In this document: positions 44,355-54,452 of the stretch, piece by piece
Numbering within the stretch: position 1 is the first letter of the stretch
Layout: each line of letters starts with the position of its first letter
DNA from: Patella vulgata
Taxonomy: Eukaryota; Mollusca; Gastropoda; Patellidae
DNA length: 64,000 nt
Reading direction: 5' to 3'
NCBI RefSeq assembly: GCF_932274485.2
Contig: NC_065881.2
Coordinates: forward strand, 51,036,702-51,100,701
Notes under the pieces: model-generated
The model's input: only the letters and a program-made list of their open reading frames with translations
What the model was told of the DNA's origin: nothing
The model's database searches: none
Translations under genes and position numbers: made by a program

Positions 44355-47300
44355 ATGTATAATGTAAGTAGCAGTTCGTATAATATAGCTGAAATGTGTC
44401 TTACATATTATATTTTAGTCAGCTGCGGAAGTTCAAGCTGTTGGGGCAAGTTTACAAAGTCCTGAAGATTTAGGTAATAGGGTAAGTTGTGGCTTAATCA
44501 ACCTATATTCTGAGTATAGTTTCTCAATAACCAAACCGTATTGCCTAATTTCCAAAGAAGAAGAAAAGACGGGTAAAGTCAAAGTATGCTAGGAGTATAC
44601 CGGTAGTTCTACTGTAATACATGTATTAGACATTTAGAAGACTACTGACATGGAACTAATGATTTCCTTTGTGTTCTCTTTACCAGATAAGAAGAGATAA
44701 TTACTACTTTCAGCAACTTTTAGATAGAGGTTAAGCATCTGATTAAACCTCTTTTCAGTTACTAAATGTATTTCACATCTCAAAATGTATGTAATATTTT
44801 GAAAAATAAACTATATTCTTTACTATTTGAAATAGTATGTTAGACTTCAAATTATATTTTAATAATATATTTTAAAATATAGATGTCCGTTTTTATTATA
44901 GGAGGATGTAGAACTTCAGTGGGCTATCAAAGCTTCTAATCATGCTGAAACCTATTTTAATGTAAGTTATGTGTAGTAGTTAGTATGGTATGTGTCATGA
45001 ATAACCATTAGCACTTTGTACGTAAATATTGACTACTTAGGTTCCTTGAAGATAATTAGAGAAAAGTGATATATTTCATACCAAAGAATGCCAGGACAGC
45101 CTTGATTCCCTTGAACTATCTGAAACTACTGCCCAGGTCATGTGAACTGCTATCCGTAATGTAGGACCTATAGTATGCTAGCTATTCATGTAACTTGGAT
45201 AGTTTTGGGCTGTCCAAGTACTAAAGGGTTAAGACAGGTTTATGTAGTTATTAATGAATCAATGCAAATGAATCACTACTAGTCAAGAGACTGTGATGTA
45301 TTCCATTGTAATTACCTGTCAACACATTTGTAATATTTCTATCTGGTGTAGCAAAGTCAGAAGAGAGACGTACTTGAAACACAAACTGGGCCAATTTGGA
45401 ACTAACATATGGAATAATTTTATTTCAATAATTCACTTTAGCGTAGGGGTCTTTAGCAGTGGGAGGAAACCAGAAGCAATCCACAAGGTTCGATAGGTGA
45501 CCTTACTCCTTGCTACATAAAGTGTGTGGGATTGATAACCTGTCAGACAGATCATTATAGAAGTCATTCCAAGATATGATATATTCATCAATCCTGAATA
45601 AAGACAATTAAAGATACATTATGTAAGATTTAGATAAAGAACTGACCATTCTTGCTATAATAGCTCAAAATTTCTTTCAAATTACTTAATTCTGAGCCAA
45701 GTTATCACAAGATGTGTGCATAGTGGTAACCAGGGCACTGGTATATTCAAGCCTTGGCCTCGCTTTCCCATTTTTATACGCCCACATTTTCATGTGGACG
45801 TACATTGTCATTGCCCCTGTCACAAATTTTATCTGATTTCAACGAAACTTGAAATATAGGCTTATCTCCCTAAGATCTCGGTTCCTTTCGATAATTGGCA
45901 TATATCGGACAGTGGACCCTATAGAGGTCACAATTTTTATACGGTCACATTGAAATGTGGTCGTAAATTGTCGTCGCCCCTGTCTTGTCGGTCTGGCGTC
46001 CACAATTGCTTGTGGACGCTCTAGAGGCTAAAGTTATCATCCGATTGACTTCAGATTGATACATAGTGTTTAAAGTCATGAGACGAAGACCCCTATTGAT
46101 TTTCAGCAATTTCCGATAATTAGCACCAGAGTTATGGCCCTTGATCACTTCAAAAAATCTTGTGGATGCTCTAGAGGCTAAAGCTAATATCTGATTGACT
46201 GTAAATTTATACACAGTGTTTAAGGTCATGAGACGAAGATGTCTATTGATTTCAGCAATTTTCAATAATTACTGCCAGAGTTATGGCCCTTAATCACTTC
46301 AAGATATCTTGTGGACGTTCTAGAGGCCAAAGTGAATATCCGATTGACTTTAAATTTATACACAGTGTTTAAGGTCATGAGACAAAGAAGCCTTTTGATT
46401 TTCAGCGATTTCCGATAATTGCTGCCAGAGTTATGGCCCTTGATCACTTTAAAAAATCTTGTGGACGCTCTAGAGGCCAAAGTTAATATCCGATTGATGT
46501 TAAATTTATACACAGTGTTTAAGGTCATGAGATGAAGAAGTCTATCGATTTTCAGCAATTTCCAATGATTACTGCCAGAGTTATGGCCCTTGATCACTTC
46601 AAAATATCTTATGGATGCTCTAGAGACTAAAGTTATCATCCAATTGACTTCAGATTGATAGACAGAGTTTAAGGTCTTGAGATGAACAAGTGTATTGATT
46701 TATATGCCCACATTTTCATGTGGACGTATATTGTTGTTGCCCCTGTCCATCCATCCATCCATCCGTCCACAATTGTATGTGGGCACTCTACAGGTCACAA
46801 TTTTTATCGGATTTTGACGAAACTTGAAATATAGGTTTAACTCCAAAAGATCTCGGTTGCTTTCGATATTGGCATGTATCGCATCAAAACTTCATGGATT
46901 ATGGCCCCTGATTGTACGAGAAATAACGTGTTTAGCTTGTGGACCATATAGAAGTCACAATTTTTATACGCCCACATTTTCAGGTGGACGTATATTGTCG
47001 TCGCCCCTGTCCGTCCGTCCGTCCACAATTGTTTGTGGACACCCTACAGGTCACAATTCTTGTCTGATTTTGACGAAAATTAAAATATAGGTTTATCTCC
47101 AAAAGATCTTGGTTGCTTTCGATATTGGCATGTATCGCATCGAAACTTCATGGATTATGGCCCCCTGGTTGTACGAAAAATCACGTTTTTAGCTTGTGGA
47201 CTCTATAGAGGTCAAAATTTAAAACCGATTTTGATGAAACTTGAAATGCATGATTATAACCCAAAGATCTTGGTTTCTTTTGATATTTGCACATATCGGA

Positions 47301-50300
47301 TCGTAACTTCCTGAATTATGGCCCTTGACTGTACGAAAAATCGCGTTTTTGTCTGGCAGTTTTGTTCTGATTTTCATGAAATTCAAACTCACCCAACAAT
47401 ACGATGTAACGGTGATAGTGTACGCAAATAGTGTAAAAATCTGGTTAGCTTGTGGATTCTCTAGAGGTCACAATTTTTTTTCCGATTTTAAAAAACGTTT
47501 AGATATATCACCATTTCACCATAATGGTTGAATTCGAACTTTGGGAAAATCAAAATGAAATTGCCCAACAAAATGGTTGCTCTCTGTACGCAAATTGTGT
47601 ATAAGTATGTAATACAAAGGTTATGGATCCTCTAGAGGTCACAATTTTTATCCAATTTTGATGAAATTTAAAACATATCTTTATATTCCAAAAATCTCAG
47701 TCGCTTTTGATATCTGCGCATTTCAGACCATAACTTTCTGGATTATGGCCTCTGATTGTACAAAAAATCATTTTTGTTTTTAGCTTGTTCTCTATCCATC
47801 TCTTGCAAAATGTGGGCGTATCCTGCCTGTAAGCCGTTGGTTAAATTAAATTTTTAAATGGCGAACCATTCTAATCTAGTTAAAATCTTGAGTATCCGAT
47901 GCCATCGAGAGTTGATTATGGTCTTGTTTTGTTAATAAATGTCTAATTAATGGTGTATATAGCATTTCAGGCCTAAAGAATGACCTAGAAAAGGCAGATT
48001 TAGCTCTTGCATTATAATGTATGTTTAATATAAGCATCTTAAATTAGCACATGTAATATGTACATAGATGTTTGTCTTTGTTTCATATTTTGTATATCTT
48101 CATTGCGCTATGGTTCTCATTCTTTGCTTGATAAAGACGGTAGAACCCTCGTTGAAACATCGCCGAAATAAACTCTTCAAGTTACTTGTATTCCATATAA
48201 TTGTGTCGTGTGTTAAACTCTCCTTCTAATTGAGCTAAAATGTTCAAGCTTAATGGTGTAGGTGTTTATTAGGTGAATGCCATGATGGAGTTTGAACATG
48301 AGAATTTTCTGCTTAGGGTAAGCAGAGATAAGCAATTTGATTTGTTGATGCTTTGGGACAAGATAACTTTACTTCTAATTAAGTGAGAGTGAGGACACTT
48401 GGTATATATACATTGTAGTTTTATCACATCAATGCCTTGACAGAGTTCGATAATGAGCAGTTTCTGCTCAGGGTTAGCAGAGAGATAAGCAATTTGATTG
48501 GTCGAGACTTTGGAACACAATAACTCTCTTTCTAATTGAGGTAGAATGTTCAAACTTAGTGTAGGCATTCATTAGGTGAATGCCTTGATGGAGTTCGATG
48601 ATAAACATTGGCTGCTTACGGTAAGCAGAGATAAGCAATCTGATTGGTTGATGCTTTGGGCATGATAACTTTGGTTATAATTAAGTGAGAGTGATGAAAC
48701 TCCGATTATAGATTTATTATATCATTACCTTGACTGAGTTCGATGATAAGAATTTTCTGCGTAGGCTAAGGAGCGATAAGCCATTTGATTGGTCAAGACT
48801 TTGGAACATAACAACCCTGCTTTTAATTGAGGTAGAATGTTTAAACTTGATGTAGATGTTCATTAGGTGAATGTCTTGACTGAGTTCCGTGATTAACATT
48901 TTGAGCTAAAGCTAAGCAGAGCTAAGCAATTTCATTGGTCGATGCTTTGGGACAAGATAACTTTAATTCTATCTGATAGAGAGTGATGAAACTTAGTGTA
49001 TAGTTGATAATCAGTTTGATTGCTTGATACTTTTGAAAAAAAATAAATGTGTGATTAATTAATATGTGTCATCTATTTATTTTGGGATTTTGGCGGGGGA
49101 CATCAGCCTCACTGTTGGCTTGTTATTTCCAGCTAATTACGTCAGTTGATCCATCTGTTCTTCGACTTACCAAACAAGATGATGAAATATACAGTCAATT
49201 CAGAACAGAATTTAAAGACTTTAAAGTTGATATAATTGATGTTGCAGAATTGAAATCAGCTGAAGCAAAGATAGTAAGAATTTCTTTGATTATATGCCGG
49301 TCATTTTTGGGGGGGTTCATCTGTCTGTGTGTCTGTTCATCACTGTTTTTGATGCACAATAACTCTCCTACCGGTAATTGAGGTAGAATGTGTAGATGTT
49401 CATTAGGTAAATGTCTTGACTGAGTTCGTTGATCAGCATTTTCTGCTTAGACAAAGCAGAGGTAAGCAATTTGATTGGTCAAGACTTTAGAACTCTGCTT
49501 CTATTTGAGGTAGAATATATTAACTTGGTGTAGATGTTCATTGTGTGAATATATTGTCTGAATTGGATGATGATCACTTTCTGATTAGGCTAAGCAGTGA
49601 TAAGCAAATTGATTTGTCAATTCTTTCGAGCAGTTGACTGTAATTCTAACCGAGGGAGATTTGTGAATCAATAACTGCCATCTATGAAATTGTTGATAAT
49701 AATGGAACGTATTCCAAAAAATGGTCTACTTACAGCCTGCAAGCATGATAATACAATTAGACCACTCGTCTCCTTGAAAAAAATAAGATCAACAATAATT
49801 ACAGATACATTGTACTCTTTGAAAATAAAGTTTTAAATACTTTTGCTTTGGTATTTGTAGAAATGGAGAGCGTTTTGTGAATCTTTCAAAGATATGGATG
49901 ACTATAATTATGGATCTTTACTTCGAATAGACTGTAAAAAAGATTATACTGAAAGTAATTCCATATTTGGTAAGAAAAAAATGTGTGTAGTTGAAATACT
50001 TAGCATTTTTTATACACCCGCATTCAAATGTGGTCTCTATGGTTGTCACCGCCATCCGTCTGTTTTCTACAGGCGAAAGTTATCATCGGATTGACTTAAA
50101 ATTTATTCACAATGATCCGTATGAAACGAAGAAACTTATTGATTTTCAATAATAATTGTTCACGTTATGACTCTTCATCACATTTAAATATCTTGTGGAC
50201 TCGCTTGTGGCTAATGTTGTTATCCAGGTAATTTGAAATTTATACACAGTGAATTTATTCTTGGACAAAAGATTCCTATAAATTTACGATAACTTGGAAC

Positions 50301-50729
50301 AGCTAAAGATTACCAGTATATGTTTTGTAATGGAAATGTTAGCATTAAGAATAACAAGAAGCCGATCAATTTATTTCTGATAATGACTTCAGGAATTGTT
50401 ACTCTTGGTCAGTTCTTAGTGGATTGACTTCTGTGGGGCAGTGGGTGTATGTTTTAATGCCTGGCAACCTCTCTTTATAAAATTTGTTAAATGAGATATA
50501 ATCTGATAGACATATCAAACATCTTTTCAAGACCAATGCATCTTGCTTTGTAGATGATAACTATTTTGTTGCCAATAATAATGCTGCAGATGTTTACCCA
50601 ATGTGTATCCTTAACTTTTCAGCTTTGAGAATTCAGTTTCTGGCCATAGAAATTGCTCGGAATCGTGAAGGCTATAATGCTGATTTAAGAAAAACGAAAG
50701 GAATTGTGAATGATAGTAAGGATTCTTAG
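44355..50729 (+). CDS. PBDC1: PBDC1 (polysaccharide biosynthesis domain containing 1; eEF1A chaperone family)
   Basis: Small cytosolic protein; the yeast relative (YPL225W/Chp1) is described as a dedicated chaperone for newly made eEF1A. Exons: 44419-44481, 44902-44961, 49133-49273, 49861-49969, 50623-50729, all in one frame, stop TAG at 50727-50729. A candidate first exon ends ATG TAT AAT at 44355-44363, spliced across an unusually short 55-base intron to give MYNSAAEVQ...; the true start may lie further upstream. Family signatures: DVELQWAIKASNHAETYFN, LITSVDPSVLRLTKQDDEIY, SQFRTEFKDFKVDIIDV, ELKSAEAK, KWRAFCESF, DDYNYGSLLRIDCKKDYTES, NSIFALRIQFLAIEIARNRE, GYN. About 160 residues; it lacks the long acidic tail of the human protein (233 aa). 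AATAAA at 50968-50973. The second intron (about 4.2 kb) carries a SINE, a split MITE, a satellite element and another tandem repeat. Confidence 0.93.
45366..45520 (-). mobile_element. SINE-1 fragment (PBDC1 intron)
   Basis: Minus-strand SINE-1 body: GAACTAACATATGGAATAAT, GGGGTCTTTAGCAGTGGGAG, GACCTTACTCCTTG. Head and tail are lost. Confidence 0.75.
45608..48028 (+). mobile_element. TTAA MITE split by a large satellite element
   Basis: Left part 45608-45775 (TTAAAGATACATTATGTAAG ... GGCCTCGCTTTCCCATTTTT) and right part 47843-48028 (AAATTAAATTTTTAAATGGC ... GCAGATTTAGCTCTTGCATT ... TTAA). Joined, they match the uninterrupted copy at 13297-13643 exactly at the junction. Confidence 0.9.
45776..47842 (+). 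mobile_element. Hairpin/satellite element, copy D (inside a MITE)
   Basis: Begins ATACGCCCACATTTTCATGT and ends GGGCGTATCCTGCCTGTAAG then CCGTTGGTT; the flanks rebuild the MITE with no gained or lost base. It is itself composite: a related subfamily starts at 45937 (ATACGGTCACATTGAAATGT) with ~160-bp units (CTTGTGGACGCTCTAGAGGC, CAGAGTTATGGCCCTTGATC) to about 46690, and further hairpin starts occur at about 46702 and 46966. Confidence 0.88.
48215..49010 (+). repeat. ~150-bp tandem repeat upstream of PBDC1 exon 49133-49273
   Basis: Diverged units keyed by AGCAGAGATAAGCAATTTGA, TTGGTCGAGACTTTGG and CATTAGGTGAATGCCTTGA; adjacent units alternate two variants (pair period about 300 bp). Confidence 0.8.
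49370..49650 (+). repeat. Continuation of the same tandem repeat after the exon
   Basis: Units CATTAGGTAAATGTCTTGAC, GGTAAGCAATTTGATTGGTC and AGGCTAAGCAGTGATAAGCA match 48215-49010, so the PBDC1 exon sits inside the array. Confidence 0.75.
50011..50480 (+). mobile_element. Hairpin/satellite element, degraded subfamily copy (PBDC1 intron)
   Basis: Starts ATACACCCGCATTCAAATGT after a run of six T; ~160-bp units of the GTTATGACTCTTCATCACA type; ends with GGGTGTATGTTTTAATGCCT and GGCAACC. Confidence 0.65.
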
Positions 50730-50967
50730 TGCAGGAGTGGCAATGACTTGTTTTGGCAAATTGCTGGTGTAAAGATTATCATTGTGTTTTTTATAAGGAT
50801 GTTACTAAATGGCTAGTAATTTGTGTGTTGGCATAAGGACTGAAAATCTTTTTTTTAAATTTATATACAATATGGATACTGTACCATCAAGAGCCACACC
50901 TTGTTAGTGCATACTACCACTATATGATTCAGTCATGCTAAACATTGTTTTAATTTTGAGACATTGA

Positions 50968-50973
50968 AATAAA
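50968..50973 (+). promoter_or_regulatory. Candidate polyadenylation signal of PBDC1
   Basis: AATAAA about 240 bases after the PBDC1 stop codon. Confidence 0.5.
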
Positions 50974-50979
50974 AATATA

Positions 50980-52035
50980 CTTAGACGCAATGAAAATGCA
51001 CTACTAATATGACTGGAATTACTGCTAGGTGTAATGTTACTGAAATGTGATTTTTGGCATGATTGTGGGCTGGACATTTTCCATCACAAGAAAATCAACA
51101 ACCCAAGAATGCCATAACAATTTTACTTTATAGTTAAATATATGGTGTAGAGTCAGAAAATGTCAACATTAGGCCGTCTGGCAGAGCATAGTCAACGATG
51201 AACAGTGTCAGAATTGATGAACCGATGTGGCAGAACGGGTAACTGGCAGCATGCAGTCCTGGATAAAGTGCTGGTTTTGTCAAGGCATTCACATGTTGTC
51301 ATCCAGGCCTTGGCTGATCTCTGGTAGACCATGTTTGCCAATAGGATCAGCCAGTTGTAAAATTGTAGTGTGATGGCATCCAAAGCTTATGACGACGGCT
51401 CTGGTTCTCATGCCCTTTTGAATTGACGCAAGTGCATGTTATCAGTGTTCAAGTGTCAACGTTGGCATATATTTTTGACTTTCATAGACCCTGGTATTCA
51501 GTTGTTTTGTGCTTTGAGAGAATTCATCTGCGGTACATTTACATGATCGCGAAATCATCATTCCCACTTGTTATCATCCAACTGATGTTGTTACATTCAT
51601 AATTGTAAATTTAAAGTGTATGTCTCCAACATGGTATACAATATATTATTTGTGTTGTTTTCATTGCGTCTCAATACATATATATGTTTCTTGGAATAGG
51701 CTTAAAATTTTGATAACTACCATCTTCCAAATAAAATTGTGGTATGGTGCTTAAAACACTGTATACTTTCCAACCTGCAAAGGATGTCAGATGAAACCAG
51801 GTGTTTATTATAGAAGTGTATAATGTTCTCCAGACTGCACCTATACAATCTTTTATACAAACTAGCTAGTGAAATGTGTACTATTTAATGTCTAACCGTT
51901 TTTTAAACCACATGCTTAATGAAACATCACAATTAACCAGGTTACATTATAATTCATTTTATATTAAGCAAGTGAGACAATATAGTATAGCTTTCATTTT
52001 ATATTCTATTTACAATTTGCTACAAATGAGTTATA
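50980..52035. other. Unassigned DNA downstream of PBDC1
   Basis: No exon of known type recognised. Possibly an intron or upstream region of the unidentified plus-strand gene whose exons appear at 53773 and 54721. Confidence 0.35.
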
Positions 52036-52042
52036 ACATTTT

Positions 52043-52665
52043 TATACACGCACATTGAAATTTGGTCATATATTGTCATCGCCCCCGTCCGGCATCCACA
52101 ATTGCTTGTGGATGCTCTAGAGGCTGAAGTGAATATCCGCTTGACTTCAGATTGAGTGTTTGTGGACACTCTACAAGTCACAATTCTTTGACGAAACTTG
52201 AAATATTGTTGTCGCCCCTGTCCGTCAGTATTTAAGGGCATGAGTCGAAGAAGCCTATTGATTTTCAACGATGTCCGATTATTAATGCCAGAGTTATGGC
52301 CCTTGATCACTTTGAAAATTCTTGTGGACACTCTAGAGGCTAAAGTTATCATCTGATTGATTTTATATCTATATATAATCGTTTCGATTGACTTTAGATT
52401 GGTTCACAGATTTTAAGGCCTCGAGACGAACAAATACATTTGTTTTAAATGTTTTGTATACTAACGTTAGATGGGCCATACAAATTCTAATGATTTTCTG
52501 ATAATTACTTAATGAGTTATTACTCTTTTAATCAGATTTTAGTGTATTATAAATGTTCCATTACCGACAAAAGTAAAAATATGCGACAACTTTTGTTGAC
52601 TGCCTGGACAATTTAGCTGCTGTGGGCGTATGTTACGTTGTCTGGCAATCTATCTTTATACTCTA
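52043..52665 (+). mobile_element. Hairpin/satellite element, degraded subfamily copy
   Basis: Starts ATACACGCACATTGAAATTT after CATTTTT; has CGCCCCCGTCC, ~160-bp units (CAGAGTTATGGCCCTTGATC), a mixed segment of the other subfamily, and ends near GTGGGCGTATGTTACGTTGT. Confidence 0.65.
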
Positions 52666-52983
52666 ATACATGTACTACTTTTAAGATTGGTATATTCATT
52701 ATTTGATATCTTTCCCTGACAAGGTTTTTTTTTACTGTTAGTCTGCTTTGTGACTTTTAATTAGGATCAGTAATATTTTATTCCCATATCCTTCTGTTCA
52801 GAATAAATTCAAGCCAATAAATACAATATTGGAATTGAAAAGGATGTGTATTTCTTATGTATAAATGTGAAGAGTGTGAATGTCTTGTGTAAATGTGCAG
52901 GTGTGAATATCTTGTTGAAATGTGAAGAGTATGAATATCCTGTGTAAATTTCTTATGTTAAACTCTGTATACTATAAATGTGA

Positions 52984-53353
52984 GAAAGGGGGGGGGGGGG
53001 GGTCACAGTGGCTAAGACACTGGCTCGCTAGCCTGAAGGTCGGGTGTTCGATCCCTACATTGACCAAGAACGTTCATCCCAATTTTCCGATGTGGTTCCC
53101 CCTTGTCAGTGATGCAGGACGGAGGGCCTGACAAGTACAGCTGTCTATTCGTTCGGATGGAACGAAAAACCGAGGTCCCGTGTACACATTGTCGTGCACG
53201 TAAAAGATCCCTTGACAGTTGGAATTCGATATAAGAGTAGGCTGTAGTGCCGCTGTTCAAGCAAAATTTCCCTCATAGCACACTGTATGGCATATGCCCG
53301 TCTTCATTAGCCCAGAACGGAGTAGGACGTTAAACCCCATTTCATTTCATATT
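52984..53353 (+). mobile_element. SINE-2, full-length copy with 11-bp target duplication
   Basis: tRNA-like head (GTGGCTAAGACACTGGCTCG, GTCGGGTGTTCGATCCC), full body and ATTTC-rich tail. TATAAATGTGA occurs at 52973-52983 and 53354-53364. A G-run precedes the head. Confidence 0.92.
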
Positions 53354-53663
53354 TATAAATGTGAATTCTTTGTGTATAAATGACACTGGTAACAAGCTAT
53401 CTACAAACAAGATTTCTGTACTTGCAGATAATAGGCAAATAATGTTGATAAATTAAAAAAAAAATATTAGACCAATTCCTTTTTCTTTATGCAAGATAGT
53501 AATACAGGTCTTGAGAATTGAAAATTACACAGGAGTAACAAATGTGTTGGTCATATTTCTTGCTGTAGCTATTTAAAACACCTGCTAAATTTCTGTGAAA
53601 CACAAAATAGTGAAATAAAATAAAATATTTTGTGGCTTGATGTTTGTTTTTCTTTTTCTGTTT

Positions 53664-53706
53664 TTTTTTGGTGTGTGGGTGTGTGTGTGTGTGTGTGTGG
53701 GGGGTG
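53664..53706. repeat. (GT)n microsatellite
   Basis: GTGTGTGTGGG/GTGTGTGTGTGTGTGT run with a G-run end, near the candidate exon at 53773. Confidence 0.9.
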
Positions 53707-53772
53707 ATGTTTTAGACCCTTCCTTTCATGTATTGTTCATTTTTAGTAATTAATTAGCATTTGACTGTTTAG

Positions 53773-53843
53773 GGAATTACGGTTATACATGTAGACTATA
53801 ATCAAGTTTGGGTTTGTAGATCATCAAACAATCTGCTGCAGCG
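53773..53843 (+). CDS. Candidate exon of an unidentified plus-strand gene
   Basis: Bounded by ...CTGTTTAG and GTAAGTAT, 71 bases, with only one open frame: GITVIHVDYNQVWVCRSSNN then LLQR, leaving two bases. The VIHVDYNQVWV stretch faintly recalls Tudor-type beta strands, but this is not enough to name a family. It does not join in phase to 54721-54923 directly, so at least one exon would be missing, or one of the two is spurious. Confidence 0.35.
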
Positions 53844-54452
53844 GTAAGTATGCTATGTATTCTTTGTGACCTGACTGAATTAAAATGAGGCTTATCTGAC
53901 TTTAACTTTATAATGGACTCCCTTTACTTTGCTCTTTTATTCAATGGACAACAGAATAAAACAAAGGTTATTTTCGGGATTGACAGAATCGTAATCCAGT
54001 GACCAGTCATCAAACACTACTAACATGTTTCAGCTGTTGTGATATTTTGAGTCCACACTATAGCCTGAAATCCTCTTTTTAATTTGTCATTCTTACCAAT
54101 TATCTCCCTTGACAATTCATAAGACATTAATATCAATACTCTTGTTTTAACAAATAAATACCCATTGTTTATTAACAAATATAAATACATTGATATTGTA
54201 ATTACTATATCATAAATACAACCTCCTTGTGTCATATAAAAAAACACACCATGACATACACAATATTTTACATGTCAATTACAGATTTTCATAGTACCGA
54301 TAATTGATTATTTAAAAATAAGTGTCGAATTATCTCTTATTGTAAAAGTGAACCAGTATTTTTGAAAATATTAAAACTCATTTTATTTTTGTAGAGGTAT
54401 ATAAATAAAACTTTAAAATATACATTAATCATTGTATATCAGTATTATTATA

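Noticed and set aside
45945-46639. Minus-strand frames with repeated SNYRK, FEVIKGHNSG peptides
   Set aside because: Translation of ~160-bp satellite units of the second subfamily, not a gene.
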